Source of the DNA: Tsuneonella dongtanensis
GTDB taxonomy: Bacteria; Pseudomonadota; Alphaproteobacteria; Sphingomonadales; Sphingomonadaceae
Length of the DNA stretch: 64,000 bases
Reading direction: 5' to 3'
Assembly (NCBI RefSeq): GCF_001698205.1
Contig: NZ_CP016591.1
Location: 2,108,001-2,172,000 of the forward strand
This document shows positions 7,853 to 16,881 of the stretch, in pieces. Position numbers and translations under genes: made by a program. Within the stretch, counting starts at the first letter, position 1; each line of letters starts with the position of its first letter. The notes beneath the pieces were generated by a model. That model did not search any database. It was not told the DNA's origin and saw only the letters and a program-made list of their open reading frames with translations.

Positions 7853-8383
7853 ATGAATCCCCTCATTGAACTTATTGCGCCAGAACCGAAACACGCGAAG
7901 CATTGGCATGTCTGGCGGAATCAGCCCTTGAGTAAACTCTATAATCCGATGCTGGATCAAACACCGGACCAGTTGAGCGAACGCCTCTCACGTTCCCAGC
8001 CAGACCTGTCAGCCGGCGCTCAGCAGGAATTCCGTTGGATAGTGCATTATAGCGGAGAACCGATTGGCACCGTTTCCCTTAATGAGGTATCATACCGCCA
8101 GAAGCATGGTGCTATCGGTTACCATCTTGATGAAAGATTTCATCAACGTGGGTTTGGACGAATTGCAGTCTCGATGCTCATCGAGCGGATATTCGCCGGG
8201 ACAGATCTGCACCGATTAATTGCAACTATCAGCGCTCCAAACATCGCCTCAATCAAACTGATAGAGGCCGTTGGATTTCGCCGCGAAGGTCTACTGCGTG
8301 AGCACTTCCTCATCGGTGGATCTTATGTTGATGTGTTCAGCTATGGCCTTTTGCGGGGCGAGGAGACTACCCACCAGAGATAG
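7853..8383 (+). CDS. GNAT-family N-acetyltransferase (RimJ/RimL-like), AT-richer than its surroundings
   Basis: 176 residues with the GNAT fold. IGTVSLNEVSY corresponds to the central strands, then YHLDERFHQRGFGRIAVSML contains the acetyl-CoA loop (Q/RxxGxG/A, here HQRGFGRI), and NIASIKLIEAVGFRREG is the classic C-terminal motif. It probably acetylates an N-terminal or side-chain amine of a protein or small molecule. Base composition is noticeably lower in G+C than the flanking genes (bases 8041-8100 hold 29 G/C of 60), and codons such as ATT, AAT and GAA are frequent, which suggests recent acquisition. ATG 7853 is chosen because the family's strand 1 begins just after it. Confidence 0.85.
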   Translation: MNPLIELIAPEPKHAKHWHVWRNQPLSKLYNPMLDQTPDQLSERLSRSQPDLSAGAQQEFRWIVHYSGEPIGTVSLNEVSYRQKHGAIGYHLDERFHQRGFGRIAVSMLIERIFAGTDLHRLIATISAPNIASIKLIEAVGFRREGLLREHFLIGGSYVDVFSYGLLRGEETTHQR

Positions 8384-8460
8384 CGCAGATCAAGCTAGGG
8401 CCTCTCGGCCAACGCCCTCTCTTAAATTGGAAACATGTCCGCTCTCCACCCCAATTCCCG

Positions 8461-10140
8461 TCATTCCGCTACCGCCGAATTCGCCGCGCTGAGGATCGCC
8501 CGAACGCTTGCGGTGGCGACGTCTTCGTCGATCCCGCAGCCCCAAACCGTACCGTTCCCGGCAACCGCGCACTGAACGTAGGCCGCGGCGCGGGCATCGG
8601 AGCCGGTGGAGAGGGCGTGCTCGGAGTAATCGAGCACCTCGAGTTCGATGCCGAAGGCCTCCTTCAGCGTCGCGACGACCGAGGAGATCAGACCGTTCCC
8701 GCGACCGCTGACGGACTGCGCCTTGCCTGCCACCTCGATCGTGCCGGCGAACACCCGCGTACCGTCGGCGGCGCGGCTTTCCTCGTAATCGACGAGCTGG
8801 AGATGCTTGCCCACCGTCTGGACGTGGTAGGTTTCGCGGAACGCGCGCCAGATGTCGGCGGCGTTGAGTTCGCGGCCGAGGTCGTCGGCCATGCGCTGCA
8901 CGGCCTTCGAGAAGTCCGCCTGCATCGCCTTGGGCAGCTTGAGGCCCTGGTCTTGCTCGAGAACCCATGCAAAGCCGCCTTTACCGCTCTGGGAATTAAC
9001 GCGAATGACCGCTTCGTAACTGCGGCCGAGATCGGCCGGGTCGATCGGCAGGTAAGGCACACGCCAGCGCTCGTCGTTCTGGCGCTCGTGCGCTTCGAAA
9101 CCCTTCTTGATCGCGTCCTGGTGGCTGCCCGAGAACGCGGTGAACACGAGTTCGCCGCCATAGGGATGGCGCTGGTGGACGGGGATCTGGTTGCAATACT
9201 CGACGGTTTCGATGATCCGGTCGATGTCCGAGAAATCCAGCCCCGGATCAATGCCTTGCGTGTACATATTGAGAGCGACCGTCACCAGGCAGCAGTTGCC
9301 GGTGCGCTCGCCGTTGCCGAACAGACAACCCTCGACGCGGTCTGCGCCCGCCATCAGGCCCAGCTCTGCGGCTGCTACCCCGGTGCCGCGGTCGTTATGG
9401 GTGTGGAGCGAGATGACCGCGCTTTCGCGGTTCGGCAGGTTGCGGCAGAAATACTCGATCTGGTCGGCATAGACGTTGGGCGTCGCCGCCTCGACGGTAG
9501 CCGGAAGGTTGAGAATCAGCGGCCTTTCAGGCGTCGGATTCAGCACTTTCATCACCGCCTCGCAGACCTCGATGCTGAAATCGAGTTCGGCGGTGGAAAA
9601 GGTCTCGGGACTGTACTGGAAGTGCCACTCGGTGCCCGGACGCTTCGCGGCCTCGTCGCGCAACACCTTGGCACCGGCGACCGCGATCTCGCGCACTTCA
9701 TCCTTGGACATCCGGAAGACGATGTCGCGCCACGCCGGGCTGACTGCGTTGTAGAGATGGACGATCGCCGCACGCGCGCCGTCGAGGCTGGCGAAGCTGG
9801 TGCGGATCAGGTCTTCGCGGCTTTGCGTCAGCACCTGGACCGTCACGTCGTCGGGAATGCGCCCCGACTGCACGAGGCCCGAGATGAAGTCGAACTCGGT
9901 CGCGCCCGCGCTGGGAAAGCCGACCTCGATCTCCTTCACGCCGATCTCGACCAGGAGGTCGAAGAACCGGTTCTTCTTCACCGCGTCCATCGGATCGACG
10001 ATCGCCTGATTGCCATCGCGCAGGTCGGTCGAGAGCCAGCGGGGCGGGGTGGTTATCGTCCGGCTCGGCCACTGGCGGTCGGGCAAGGGGACTTGCGGAA
10101 AGGCGCTGTATTTTCGCGACGGTTCGCGGAGCATGGTCAT
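8461..10140 (-). CDS. leuA: 2-isopropylmalate synthase
   Basis: A 559-residue long-form LeuA that condenses 2-oxoisovalerate with acetyl-CoA, the committed step of leucine synthesis. The catalytic barrel includes LSTDLRDGNQA (metal-binding Asp and the RDG signature) and SLHTHNDRGTGVAAAE (metal-binding HxH). The C-terminal third, with VDYEESRA and GRGNGLISS, is the leucine-sensing regulatory domain. It is the last gene of an ilvB-ilvN-ilvC-I78-leuA series, with its own leader region containing a Leu-rich peptide, so both feedback inhibition and attenuation are expected. Confidence 0.95.
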   Translation of the reverse strand: MTMLREPSRKYSAFPQVPLPDRQWPSRTITTPPRWLSTDLRDGNQAIVDPMDAVKKNRFFDLLVEIGVKEIEVGFPSAGATEFDFISGLVQSGRIPDDVTVQVLTQSREDLIRTSFASLDGARAAIVHLYNAVSPAWRDIVFRMSKDEVREIAVAGAKVLRDEAAKRPGTEWHFQYSPETFSTAELDFSIEVCEAVMKVLNPTPERPLILNLPATVEAATPNVYADQIEYFCRNLPNRESAVISLHTHNDRGTGVAAAELGLMAGADRVEGCLFGNGERTGNCCLVTVALNMYTQGIDPGLDFSDIDRIIETVEYCNQIPVHQRHPYGGELVFTAFSGSHQDAIKKGFEAHERQNDERWRVPYLPIDPADLGRSYEAVIRVNSQSGKGGFAWVLEQDQGLKLPKAMQADFSKAVQRMADDLGRELNAADIWRAFRETYHVQTVGKHLQLVDYEESRAADGTRVFAGTIEVAGKAQSVSGRGNGLISSVVATLKEAFGIELEVLDYSEHALSTGSDARAAAYVQCAVAGNGTVWGCGIDEDVATASVRAILSAANSAVAE

Positions 10141-10184
10141 CGGAGAAACTCGTGAGGCTGGTTGCTGCTGATCGGGTGTCCGTT

Positions 10185-10237
10185 CCCTTGGGCGCGGCGC
10201 GCGCCCGTCAGGCAGCGCAGCCGGTCACGCCCAAGGG
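10185..10237 (-). promoter_or_regulatory. leuA leader: mutually exclusive hairpins (attenuator-like)
   Basis: In the minus-strand transcript, CCCTTGGGCG (10237-10228), at the end of the leader peptide, is exactly complementary to CGCCCAAGGG (10194-10185). The downstream arm overlaps a second hairpin, GGGCGCG-CGC-CGCGCCC (10206-10190). The two pairings cannot form together, which is the geometry of an attenuator in which ribosome position decides the fold. No U-run follows the 3' hairpin, so it may act by Rho, by pausing, or on translation. Confidence 0.55.
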
Positions 10238-10275
10238 CGGATAAGTCGAAGCAGGGTAAGCGCCTTGATGCTCAT
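10225..10275 (-). CDS. leuL: Leucine leader peptide (MSIKALTLLRLIRPWA)
   Basis: A 16-codon frame from ATG at 10275 to TGA at 10225, starting 135 bases upstream of leuA. It has four Leu and two Ile codons, with Leu at positions 6, 8, 9 and 11. This is the hallmark of a peptide whose translation senses charged tRNA-Leu. Its last codons overlap one arm of the competing hairpins. There is no strong ribosome-binding site before it, which leaves some doubt. The symbol is by analogy with enterobacterial leuL, not by homology. Confidence 0.6.
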   Translation of the reverse strand: MSIKALTLLRLIRPWA

Positions 10276-10286
10276 GCGGGGTGCAA

Positions 10287-10303
10287 TGCGGCAAAATGCC
10301 GCA
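10287..10303 (-). repeat. Inverted repeat upstream of the leucine leader peptide
   Basis: TGCGGC at 10287-10292 and GCCGCA at 10298-10303 are perfect inverted repeats with a five-base loop. They lie 12 bases before the leader-peptide ATG and 24 bases after the I78 gene's stop. They could be the weak end of the upstream transcript or part of the leuA leader fold. Confidence 0.35.
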
Positions 10304-10326
10304 GCGCGCAAATGTTTCAGATGCAA

Positions 10327-10620
10327 TCAACCGCAGCTGGCTGAGCGGATGACGTCGGTGTTCTTGTCGAGCTTCACGTTGAGCCGGTCGGGGCGGTAGT
10401 CCATCGTCATCGCGCTGTCGGGATAGAGCCAACGGATCGTCTCGGCCCCGGTCGCCTTGGCAATGTCGGCCCGATACTGCGGCGTGGCGACGTGCCCGAT
10501 CCACGGATTGACCCGCTCGGCGAAGCAGGAGCCTTCGCCCGCCGGCACCTCTGCCGGGACAGTGGCACAGGCGCCGAGAGCGAAGGGCGCGGCAAGCAAG
10601 GCGAGGGCAATCGGACGCAT
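10327..10620 (-). CDS. I78-family peptidase-inhibitor-like lipoprotein
   Basis: 97 residues with a lipoprotein signal (hydrophobic LALLAAPFALGAC; Cys18 as lipid anchor). The mature part has IGHVATPQYRADIAKATGAE and the C-terminal MDYRPDRLNVKLD block characteristic of inhibitor I78 proteins, small periplasmic relatives of elastase inhibitors. A role against a periplasmic or host serine protease is inferred from the family. It sits between ilvC and leuA, only nine bases after ilvC's upstream-facing end, an unexpected passenger in the branched-chain amino-acid series. Confidence 0.75.
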   Translation of the reverse strand: MRPIALALLAAPFALGACATVPAEVPAGEGSCFAERVNPWIGHVATPQYRADIAKATGAETIRWLYPDSAMTMDYRPDRLNVKLDKNTDVIRSASCG

Positions 10621-10629
10621 CGGGACCTC

Positions 10630-11682
<1,053 letters not shown>

Positions 11683-11739
11683 TTAGCGCCCCTGCCTCGA
11701 AGGAAAAGGGCAATTGGTTTGGGTCGGGTGAAGCTGGCC

Positions 11740-12255
11740 TTAGGCCCCTTCGGCCCCGCGCATCATTCCGACGATGCCGGTTCGCCCGACCTCGACGAGG
11801 CCGAGCTCGCGCATCAGCCCGACGAAGCTGTCGATCTTTTCCGGTGCGCCGGTGATCTCGAAGATGAAGCTCTCGGTGGTGGTATCGACGGGCTTGGCGC
11901 GGAAGATATCGGCGAGGCGGAGCGCCTCGACGCGCTTCTCGCCGGTGCCCGCGACCTTGACCAGCGCCAGCTCGCGCTCGACGTGCGGGCCCGCTTCGGT
12001 CAGGTCGACGACCTTGTGGACCGGGACCAGTCGCTCAAGCTGCGCATGGATCTGGTCGATCACCGCGGGCGGCCCGTTGGTGACGATGGTGATACGGCTG
12101 ACGGCATGGTCGGTGCTGATGTCCGCCACCGTCAGGCTGTCGATATTGTAGCCGCGCGCGGTGAAGAGCCCGGCGATCTTGGCGAGGATGCCCGCCTCGT
12201 TGTCGACGGTGATCGCGAGCACGTGGCGCTCGGCGGCTTGCGCTGTAATTTTCAT
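11740..12255 (-). CDS. ilvN: Acetolactate synthase small (regulatory) subunit
   Basis: 171 residues. The N-terminal ACT domain (HVLAITVDNEAGILAKIAGLFTARGYNIDSLT region) binds valine and feeds back on the catalytic subunit; a second ACT-like half follows. It is the partner of the large subunit immediately upstream, with 13 bases between them on the same strand. Alphaproteobacterial annotations use either ilvN or ilvH for this gene; the choice is nomenclature only. Confidence 0.94.
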   Translation of the reverse strand: MKITAQAAERHVLAITVDNEAGILAKIAGLFTARGYNIDSLTVADISTDHAVSRITIVTNGPPAVIDQIHAQLERLVPVHKVVDLTEAGPHVERELALVKVAGTGEKRVEALRLADIFRAKPVDTTTESFIFEITGAPEKIDSFVGLMRELGLVEVGRTGIVGMMRGAEGA

Positions 12256-12268
12256 CAGACCGGCGCCC

Positions 12269-14032
12269 CTAAACCAGAGCCTTGGCTTCGTCGTCGAGCG
12301 TGCCCTCGACCCGGTCGCCGTAGAGCAGCATGTCGGTGTGCGCCGCGCCGCTCGGGATCATCGGGAAACAGTTCGCCTCCTTCGACACGCGGCAGTCGAC
12401 GATCACCGGGCCGTCGTGGTCGATCATCGCCTGAATGCCGGCATCGAGCCCCGCTTCGTCTTCGATGCGGATGCCCTTCCAGCCATAGGCTTCGGCGAGC
12501 TTCACGAAATCGGGCAGGCTGTCGCTGTACGAGTTCGAATAGCGGCTTTCATAGGTCAGCTCCTGCCACTGGCGGACCATGCCCATGTATTCGTTGTTGA
12601 GGATGAAGATCTTGACCGGCAGCCGATACTGGCTCGCGGTGCCGAGTTCCTGGATGTTCATCTGGATCGAAGCTTCGCCGGCGATGTCGATGACGAGGCT
12701 GTCCGGATTGCCGAGCTGCGCGCCGATCGCGGCGGGCAGGCCATAGCCCATCGTGCCGAGGCCGCCGCTGGTCAGCCACTTGTTCGGCCCGAAGAAGCCG
12801 AAGTACTGCGCCGCCCACATCTGGTGCTGGCCGACCTCCGTGGTGATGATCGGGTCGCGATCACGGGTGAGGGCGAACAGCCGCTCGACCGCGAGCTGCG
12901 GCATGATCTCGGTCCGGCTTTCGGGATATGCGAGGCTCTCGCGGGCGCGCCATCCCGCAATCCGTGCCTTCCATTCGCCGAGGTCCTGACCCTTGCGATT
13001 GCCCCATGCGGCAACGATCTGTTCGAGCACCGCGGCGCAATCGCCGACGATGCCGATGTCGACGGGCACGATCTTGTTGATGCTCGCGCGGTCGATGTCG
13101 ATGTGGATCTTCTTCGAGTCCGGGCTGAAGGCGTCGAGCCGTCCGGTCACGCGATCGTCGAAGCGCGCGCCGATGTTCACCATCAGGTCGCACTTGTTCA
13201 TCGCCATGTTGGCTTCGTAAGTGCCGTGCATCCCCAGCATGCCGAGCCAGTCGGGATGGTCCGCCGGAAACGTGCCGAGGCCCATGAGCGTGCTGGTGAC
13301 CGGGGCGCCGGTCAGGTCCTGCAGCTTGCGCAGCAAATCGGTCGCGCGCGGACCCGAATTGATGATCCCGCCGCCGGTGTAGAAGACGGGGCGCTCTGCC
13401 GCGGCGATCATTTCGACCGCATCCAGGATGTCGTCGAGCGGGCCGGTCGAGGGCGGCACGTAGCGCGACGAGGGCAGGGGCGCAGTATCCTGCGCGTCCA
13501 TCGTGGCCAGCGCGACCTGGACGTCCTTGGGAATGTCGATCAGCACCGGGCCCGGCCGACCCGAAGTGGCGATGCAGAACGCCTCGTCGATCGTCGCCTG
13601 CAGCTTGGCTGGGTCCTTCACGAGGTAATTGTGCTTGGTGCAATGGCGCGTGATGCCGATCGTGTCGGCTTCCTGGAATGCGTCGGTGCCGATCAGCGGC
13701 GTCGCGACCTGACCGGTCAGGATGACCATCGGGATCGAATCCATGAAGGCGTCGGCGATGCCGGTGACAGCGTTCGTCGCCCCGGGCCCACTGGTGACAA
13801 GGACCACGCCGGGCTTGCCGGTCGATCGGGCATAGCCCTCCGCTGCATGGGCCGCGCCCGCTTCGTGGCGCACGAGAATGTGACGGATGCGCTGGTCGCT
13901 GAACATTTCGTCGTAGATCGGCAGGACGGCGCCGCCGGGGTAGCCGAACACGAATTCGACACCTTGCCGCACCAGGCATTCGATCAGGATCTTTGCGCCG
14001 CTGAGCTCGGCCACTGGCTTCATTCCTTCCAT
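12269..14032 (-). CDS. ilvB: Acetolactate synthase large (catalytic) subunit
   Basis: About 587 residues. It is a ThDP- and FAD-dependent enzyme that makes acetolactate or acetohydroxybutyrate from pyruvate, the first common step for Val, Leu and Ile. Visible marks are [14 protein letters not shown] (catalytic Glu), [10 protein letters not shown], and the ThDP-binding GDG-type region around [18 protein letters not shown] with [14 protein letters not shown] 14032 ([10 protein letters not shown]) is preferred; 14023 is the alternative. An apparent upstream extension would have to translate the leader hairpin from a TTG and is rejected. The spelling ilvI would be equally acceptable. Confidence 0.95.
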   Translation of the reverse strand: MEGMKPVAELSGAKILIECLVRQGVEFVFGYPGGAVLPIYDEMFSDQRIRHILVRHEAGAAHAAEGYARSTGKPGVVLVTSGPGATNAVTGIADAFMDSIPMVILTGQVATPLIGTDAFQEADTIGITRHCTKHNYLVKDPAKLQATIDEAFCIATSGRPGPVLIDIPKDVQVALATMDAQDTAPLPSSRYVPPSTGPLDDILDAVEMIAAAERPVFYTGGGIINSGPRATDLLRKLQDLTGAPVTSTLMGLGTFPADHPDWLGMLGMHGTYEANMAMNKCDLMVNIGARFDDRVTGRLDAFSPDSKKIHIDIDRASINKIVPVDIGIVGDCAAVLEQIVAAWGNRKGQDLGEWKARIAGWRARESLAYPESRTEIMPQLAVERLFALTRDRDPIITTEVGQHQMWAAQYFGFFGPNKWLTSGGLGTMGYGLPAAIGAQLGNPDSLVIDIAGEASIQMNIQELGTASQYRLPVKIFILNNEYMGMVRQWQELTYESRYSNSYSDSLPDFVKLAEAYGWKGIRIEDEAGLDAGIQAMIDHDGPVIVDCRVSKEANCFPMIPSGAAHTDMLLYGDRVEGTLDDEAKALV

Positions 14033-14057
14033 CGCCGCCGGATAGCCCCGGCCCCAG

Positions 14058-14094
14058 ATAAAAGCGACCCGGCGCGGGGACTGCGCGCCGGGTC
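14058..14094 (-). terminator. Intrinsic terminator or attenuator hairpin in the ilvB leader
   Basis: An 11-bp perfect stem (14066-14076 with 14084-14094, GACCCGGCGCG paired to CGCGCCGGGTC) with a seven-base loop is followed on the minus strand by GCTTTTAT. It lies 55 bases after the miaA stop and 26 bases before the ilvB ATG. It may end miaA transcripts. Because the best ilvB promoter is upstream of it, it would also sit in the ilvB leader. Confidence 0.7.
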
Positions 14095-14116
14095 GTTTCT
14101 CTCTCGCGAGAAAGCC

Positions 14117-14145
14117 CAACTATGCGACACGAAATGTCGTGTCAA
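14117..14145 (-). promoter_or_regulatory. Candidate ilvB promoter with an internal palindrome
   Basis: TTGACA at 14145-14140 is a consensus -35 box immediately after the miaA stop. The -10 is poor (ATAGTT at a 16-base spacing or TAGTTG at 17). Between them GACACGA (14126-14132) and TCGTGTC (14137-14143) form a perfect 7-bp inverted repeat, placed like a repressor site. No cognate regulator is adjacent. Confidence 0.45.
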
Positions 14146-14148
14146 CCC

Positions 14149-15096
14149 TCAAGCGAAGAATAAAGTTTCAACATCTTCGGTCTGGGCGATATTTTCTGCA
14201 TCGAAGCGGCGCCAGTCGCCGGACAGCTGGTGTCGGAACCATGTGGCCTGGCGCTTCGCATACTGCCGCGTGGACAGCTGGCCCGCCGCGATCGCCGTTG
14301 CCTTGTCGATCTCTTGGCGTAGCCACGCACCGATCTCGCGCACGCCGATGGCGCGCATGACGGGGAGCGACGGGTCGAGCCCGCGAGTCAGCAGCGCGGC
14401 GACCTCTTCGCAAGCGCCGCCGTCGGCCATGGCCGCGAAACGCCGGTCGCAGCGCTCGCCCAGCCACGTGCGGTCGGCCTCGAGCACGAGCGGCATCAGG
14501 TCGACCGCATCCCCGATTCCGCCTTCCTTGCGGGCCTGCCAGTAAGCGAGCGACTGTCCCGACGATCGCACGACCTCGAGGGCGCGCGCCACGCGCGTGG
14601 TGTCCCCGGGATTGAGGGCCGCGGCCCGCTCGGGGTCTTCGCTGCGCAGCGCGGCATAGGCCTCGGCGACAGGCATGGCGCGGACAGCCTCGCGCACTTC
14701 AGGATCGATCGGGGGAACCGGAGCGATTCCTTCAAGGAGCGTGCGAATGTAGAGCCCGGTCCCGCCGACGAGGATCGGCAGGGCTCCGGCCGCATGTGCC
14801 GCCTCTACCTCGGCCCGCGCGGCCGCTGCCCAGTCCGCCGCCGAGCAGGCGACCGCTCCGTCCCATGTCCCGAAGAGTCGGTGCGGCACGCCGCGCATCT
14901 CCCCTTCGCTCGGGCGCGCGCTCAGCACCCGCAGGTCCGCATAGACCTGCGCGCTGTCGGCATTGATGACGACTGCGTTTCCGTGCGCCAGTGCGAGCCG
15001 AACGGCGAGATCGCTCTTGCCGCTCGCGGTCGGCCCTGCGATGAGCGCGACCGGAGGCCGATCGCCACCATTCTTCGGAGAATACGCAGTGCTCAT
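14149..15096 (-). CDS. miaA: tRNA dimethylallyltransferase
   Basis: A 315-residue enzyme that adds a dimethylallyl group from DMAPP to N6 of A37 in tRNAs reading UNN codons. The P-loop GPTASGKS is at 21-28, DSAQVY and the [13 protein letters not shown] segment bind substrate, and the C-terminal [12 protein letters not shown] motif contacts tRNA. The frame stays open far upstream, but ATG 15096 ([10 protein letters not shown]) is the only sensible start for the family. That start overlaps the serB start on the opposite strand by eight bases. Confidence 0.93.
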   Translation of the reverse strand: MSTAYSPKNGGDRPPVALIAGPTASGKSDLAVRLALAHGNAVVINADSAQVYADLRVLSARPSEGEMRGVPHRLFGTWDGAVACSAADWAAAARAEVEAAHAAGALPILVGGTGLYIRTLLEGIAPVPPIDPEVREAVRAMPVAEAYAALRSEDPERAAALNPGDTTRVARALEVVRSSGQSLAYWQARKEGGIGDAVDLMPLVLEADRTWLGERCDRRFAAMADGGACEEVAALLTRGLDPSLPVMRAIGVREIGAWLRQEIDKATAIAAGQLSTRQYAKRQATWFRHQLSGDWRRFDAENIAQTEDVETLFFA

Positions 15097-15973
15097 CGCG
15101 CGGCTGATAGCAGACCCGCAGAACCTGGAAACACGGCTCGACGCCGCGAGCGCGGCGCTCGAGGCCGAAGGCATGCCCGTCGCCGCGGCGGTGATGCTCG
15201 ATTTCTGCGGCGACGTGCTGCAGATCATGCTCCCCGAAGGCGACCCGGCAACGCTGCGCCGCGTCCTCGACGCGCATTTCGCGCCTTCCGACCTTCTGGT
15301 GTCCGCGCAGGAGATCGAGGTCCCGAAGTTGTTCGTCTCCGACATGGATTCGACCATGATCGGGCAGGAATGCATCGACGAGCTGGCCGATTTCGCCGGC
15401 CTCAAGGAGCACGTGGCGGCGATCACCGAGCGCGCGATGCAGGGCGAGCTCGACTTCGCTAGCGCGCTGGTTGAGCGCGTCGGGCTGCTCGCCGGGCTGC
15501 CCGAGGAGACGATCGCCACCTGCCTTTCCGAACGGATCCGGCCGATGGAAGGCGCCCGCACACTCGTGGCGACCCTCAAGGCCAAGGGGTGCCACACGGT
15601 GCTGGTGACCGGCGGCTTCCACCATTTCGCCGATCCCGTCGCGGAGCAGCTTGGCTTCGACCAGGTCGTGGGGAACCGGCTGGCTGTATCGGACGGGGCG
15701 CTCACCGGTGGCCTCGTCGGCGCGATAACCGACAGCTCGGTGAAGCGGCAAGTCCTCCTCGACGAGGCCGCCCGGCTGGGCGAAAGCGCGACGAGTCTCG
15801 CGACCGGCGACGGGGCGAACGACATTCCCATGATCGAGGCTGCCACCTGGGGCTTGGCTTATCGTGCCAAGCCGAAGGCGCGATCCGCGGCAGACGGATG
15901 GATCGACCGCGGCGACCTGACTTCGATCCTGTCGCTGTTCGGCATTCCGCGCGACGAATGGGTGGCGGCCTGA
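15089..15973 (+). CDS. serB: Phosphoserine phosphatase
   Basis: 294 residues from a GTG at 15089 with a good ribosome-binding site (GGAG eight bases before). It is the last step of serine synthesis. The N-terminal ACT-like half is followed by a HAD phosphatase domain: DMDST at 85-89 (nucleophile Asp85), a conserved TGGFHHF (motif II) and GDGANDIPM (motif III). The gene is divergent from miaA and their 5' ends overlap by eight bases, so each promoter must lie within the other's coding region. Confidence 0.93.
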   Translation: MLIARLIADPQNLETRLDAASAALEAEGMPVAAAVMLDFCGDVLQIMLPEGDPATLRRVLDAHFAPSDLLVSAQEIEVPKLFVSDMDSTMIGQECIDELADFAGLKEHVAAITERAMQGELDFASALVERVGLLAGLPEETIATCLSERIRPMEGARTLVATLKAKGCHTVLVTGGFHHFADPVAEQLGFDQVVGNRLAVSDGALTGGLVGAITDSSVKRQVLLDEAARLGESATSLATGDGANDIPMIEAATWGLAYRAKPKARSAADGWIDRGDLTSILSLFGIPRDEWVAA

Positions 15974-15984
15974 GAGGTCTTTCC

Positions 15985-15999
15985 AGTTGCGAAACGCAA
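15985..15999 (+). repeat. Short hairpin after serB
   Basis: GTTGCG-AAA-CGCAAC is a perfect 6-bp inverted repeat 12 bases past the serB stop, without a T-run. It may weakly end serB transcripts or be part of the coq4 promoter region that starts directly after it. Confidence 0.35.
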
Positions 16000-16000
16000 C

Positions 16001-16022
16001 GCTATGTTGACACTTCTGTCAG
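16001..16022 (+). promoter_or_regulatory. -10-like box and TetR-type operator-like element before the Coq4-family gene
   Basis: TATGTT (16003-16008) could be a -10 box. It runs into TGTTGACACTTCTGTCAG (16005-16022), which contains TGACA-CTTC-TGTCA, a 5-bp inverted repeat. The 12 bases CGCTATGTTGAC are identical to those at the downstream repeat of the TetR/carotenoid-oxygenase intergenic region (second copy at 25680). It lies 17-38 bases before the coq4 ATG. Confidence 0.45.
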
Positions 16023-16038
16023 TAGAGTTCGCCGCACC

Positions 16039-16881
16039 ATGACCGCTCCCCAGACCTTTCCGCACGCCGATCCGAACCTTGCCTGTGCCGCAGACGGCAC
16101 GGTGTTTCGCGACCCCTCGCGCCCGCAACCGCGCCGCAACGTTCGCAAGGCGCTGCGCAAGTTCGGCGAGCTGATCAAGGACAAGGAAAACACCGCGCTG
16201 GTGTTCGAGATCTACGAGGCGCTGCCTTCGAAGCACTTCCTGCCGCGTGCGCGGGCGCTGACCCTCAGCGAGAACGGCGCGCGCTTGCGGACCGAAGAGC
16301 CGGCGCTGGCACCAATTCTCGACGACCACGACGCGCTCCGAAAGCTGCCCGCCGGATCGGTCGCGCACGCCTATTGCGACTTCATGGAGCGCGAGGGCCT
16401 GTCGGCTGCCGGCCTGGTCGCGGAATCGGAAAAGACGGGTCGGCCGAAGTACGACGACCTCGTCCAGTGGTACGGCTTCCGCCAGCGCGACACGCACGAC
16501 CTGATGCATGTCCTCACCGGCTATGGCCGCGATGCGCTGGGCGAACAGTGCGTGCTGTTGTTTACGCACGGCCAGAGTCCGGCGCCGGGTCACCTGCTGC
16601 TCGGCTATGCCGGCGCGTTCAACATCACCAAGCAGGTCAAGTCGAACGCCCCGGTGTTCAAGGCGGTGCGCGAGGCACATCGACTCGGCAAGGCGTGTCC
16701 TCCGCTCGTCGCGATGTCGATCCGCGAACTGCTCGCGATGGACCTCGCCGATGCGCGTCAGAAGCTGCGGATCACCCCGGCTTACTGGTACAAGCAGTGC
16801 CACGAGATCTGGCGGAGCGAGGGGATCGACCCCTACGACCTGCTCGGCAAGGCGATGCCGGAGAAGAAGCTGGCGGCCTAG
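16039..16881 (+). CDS. Coq4-family ubiquinone biosynthesis protein
   Basis: A 280-residue Coq4-like protein. The zinc-binding signature HDLMHVLTGYG (His153 and His157 in HDxxH) is present with the flanking PKYDDLVQWYGFRQRD block. In yeast Coq4 organises the CoQ-synthetic complex and has been assigned C1 decarboxylation/hydroxylation; in alphaproteobacteria it is taken to serve ubiquinone synthesis. Its stop shares the bases CTAG with the stop of the convergent nitroreductase gene. The operator-like element upstream suggests regulated rather than constitutive expression. Confidence 0.86.
   Translation: MTAPQTFPHADPNLACAADGTVFRDPSRPQPRRNVRKALRKFGELIKDKENTALVFEIYEALPSKHFLPRARALTLSENGARLRTEEPALAPILDDHDALRKLPAGSVAHAYCDFMEREGLSAAGLVAESEKTGRPKYDDLVQWYGFRQRDTHDLMHVLTGYGRDALGEQCVLLFTHGQSPAPGHLLLGYAGAFNITKQVKSNAPVFKAVREAHRLGKACPPLVAMSIRELLAMDLADARQKLRITPAYWYKQCHEIWRSEGIDPYDLLGKAMPEKKLAA

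Noticed and set aside
10190-10206. Classical Rho-independent terminator in the leuA leader
   Set aside because: The hairpin is strong but there is no U-run after it, so I list it as attenuator-like rather than as a terminator.
14033-14119. IlvB extended upstream from a TTG
   Set aside because: The extra 29 residues would be read from the leader hairpin and terminator. The family starts at MKPV-like sequence.
15097-15846. A 565-residue MiaA fusion reading beyond 15096
   Set aside because: The extra part is antisense to serB, has the amino-acid mix of a shadow frame and no homology to MiaA. The overlap start at 15096 is normal.
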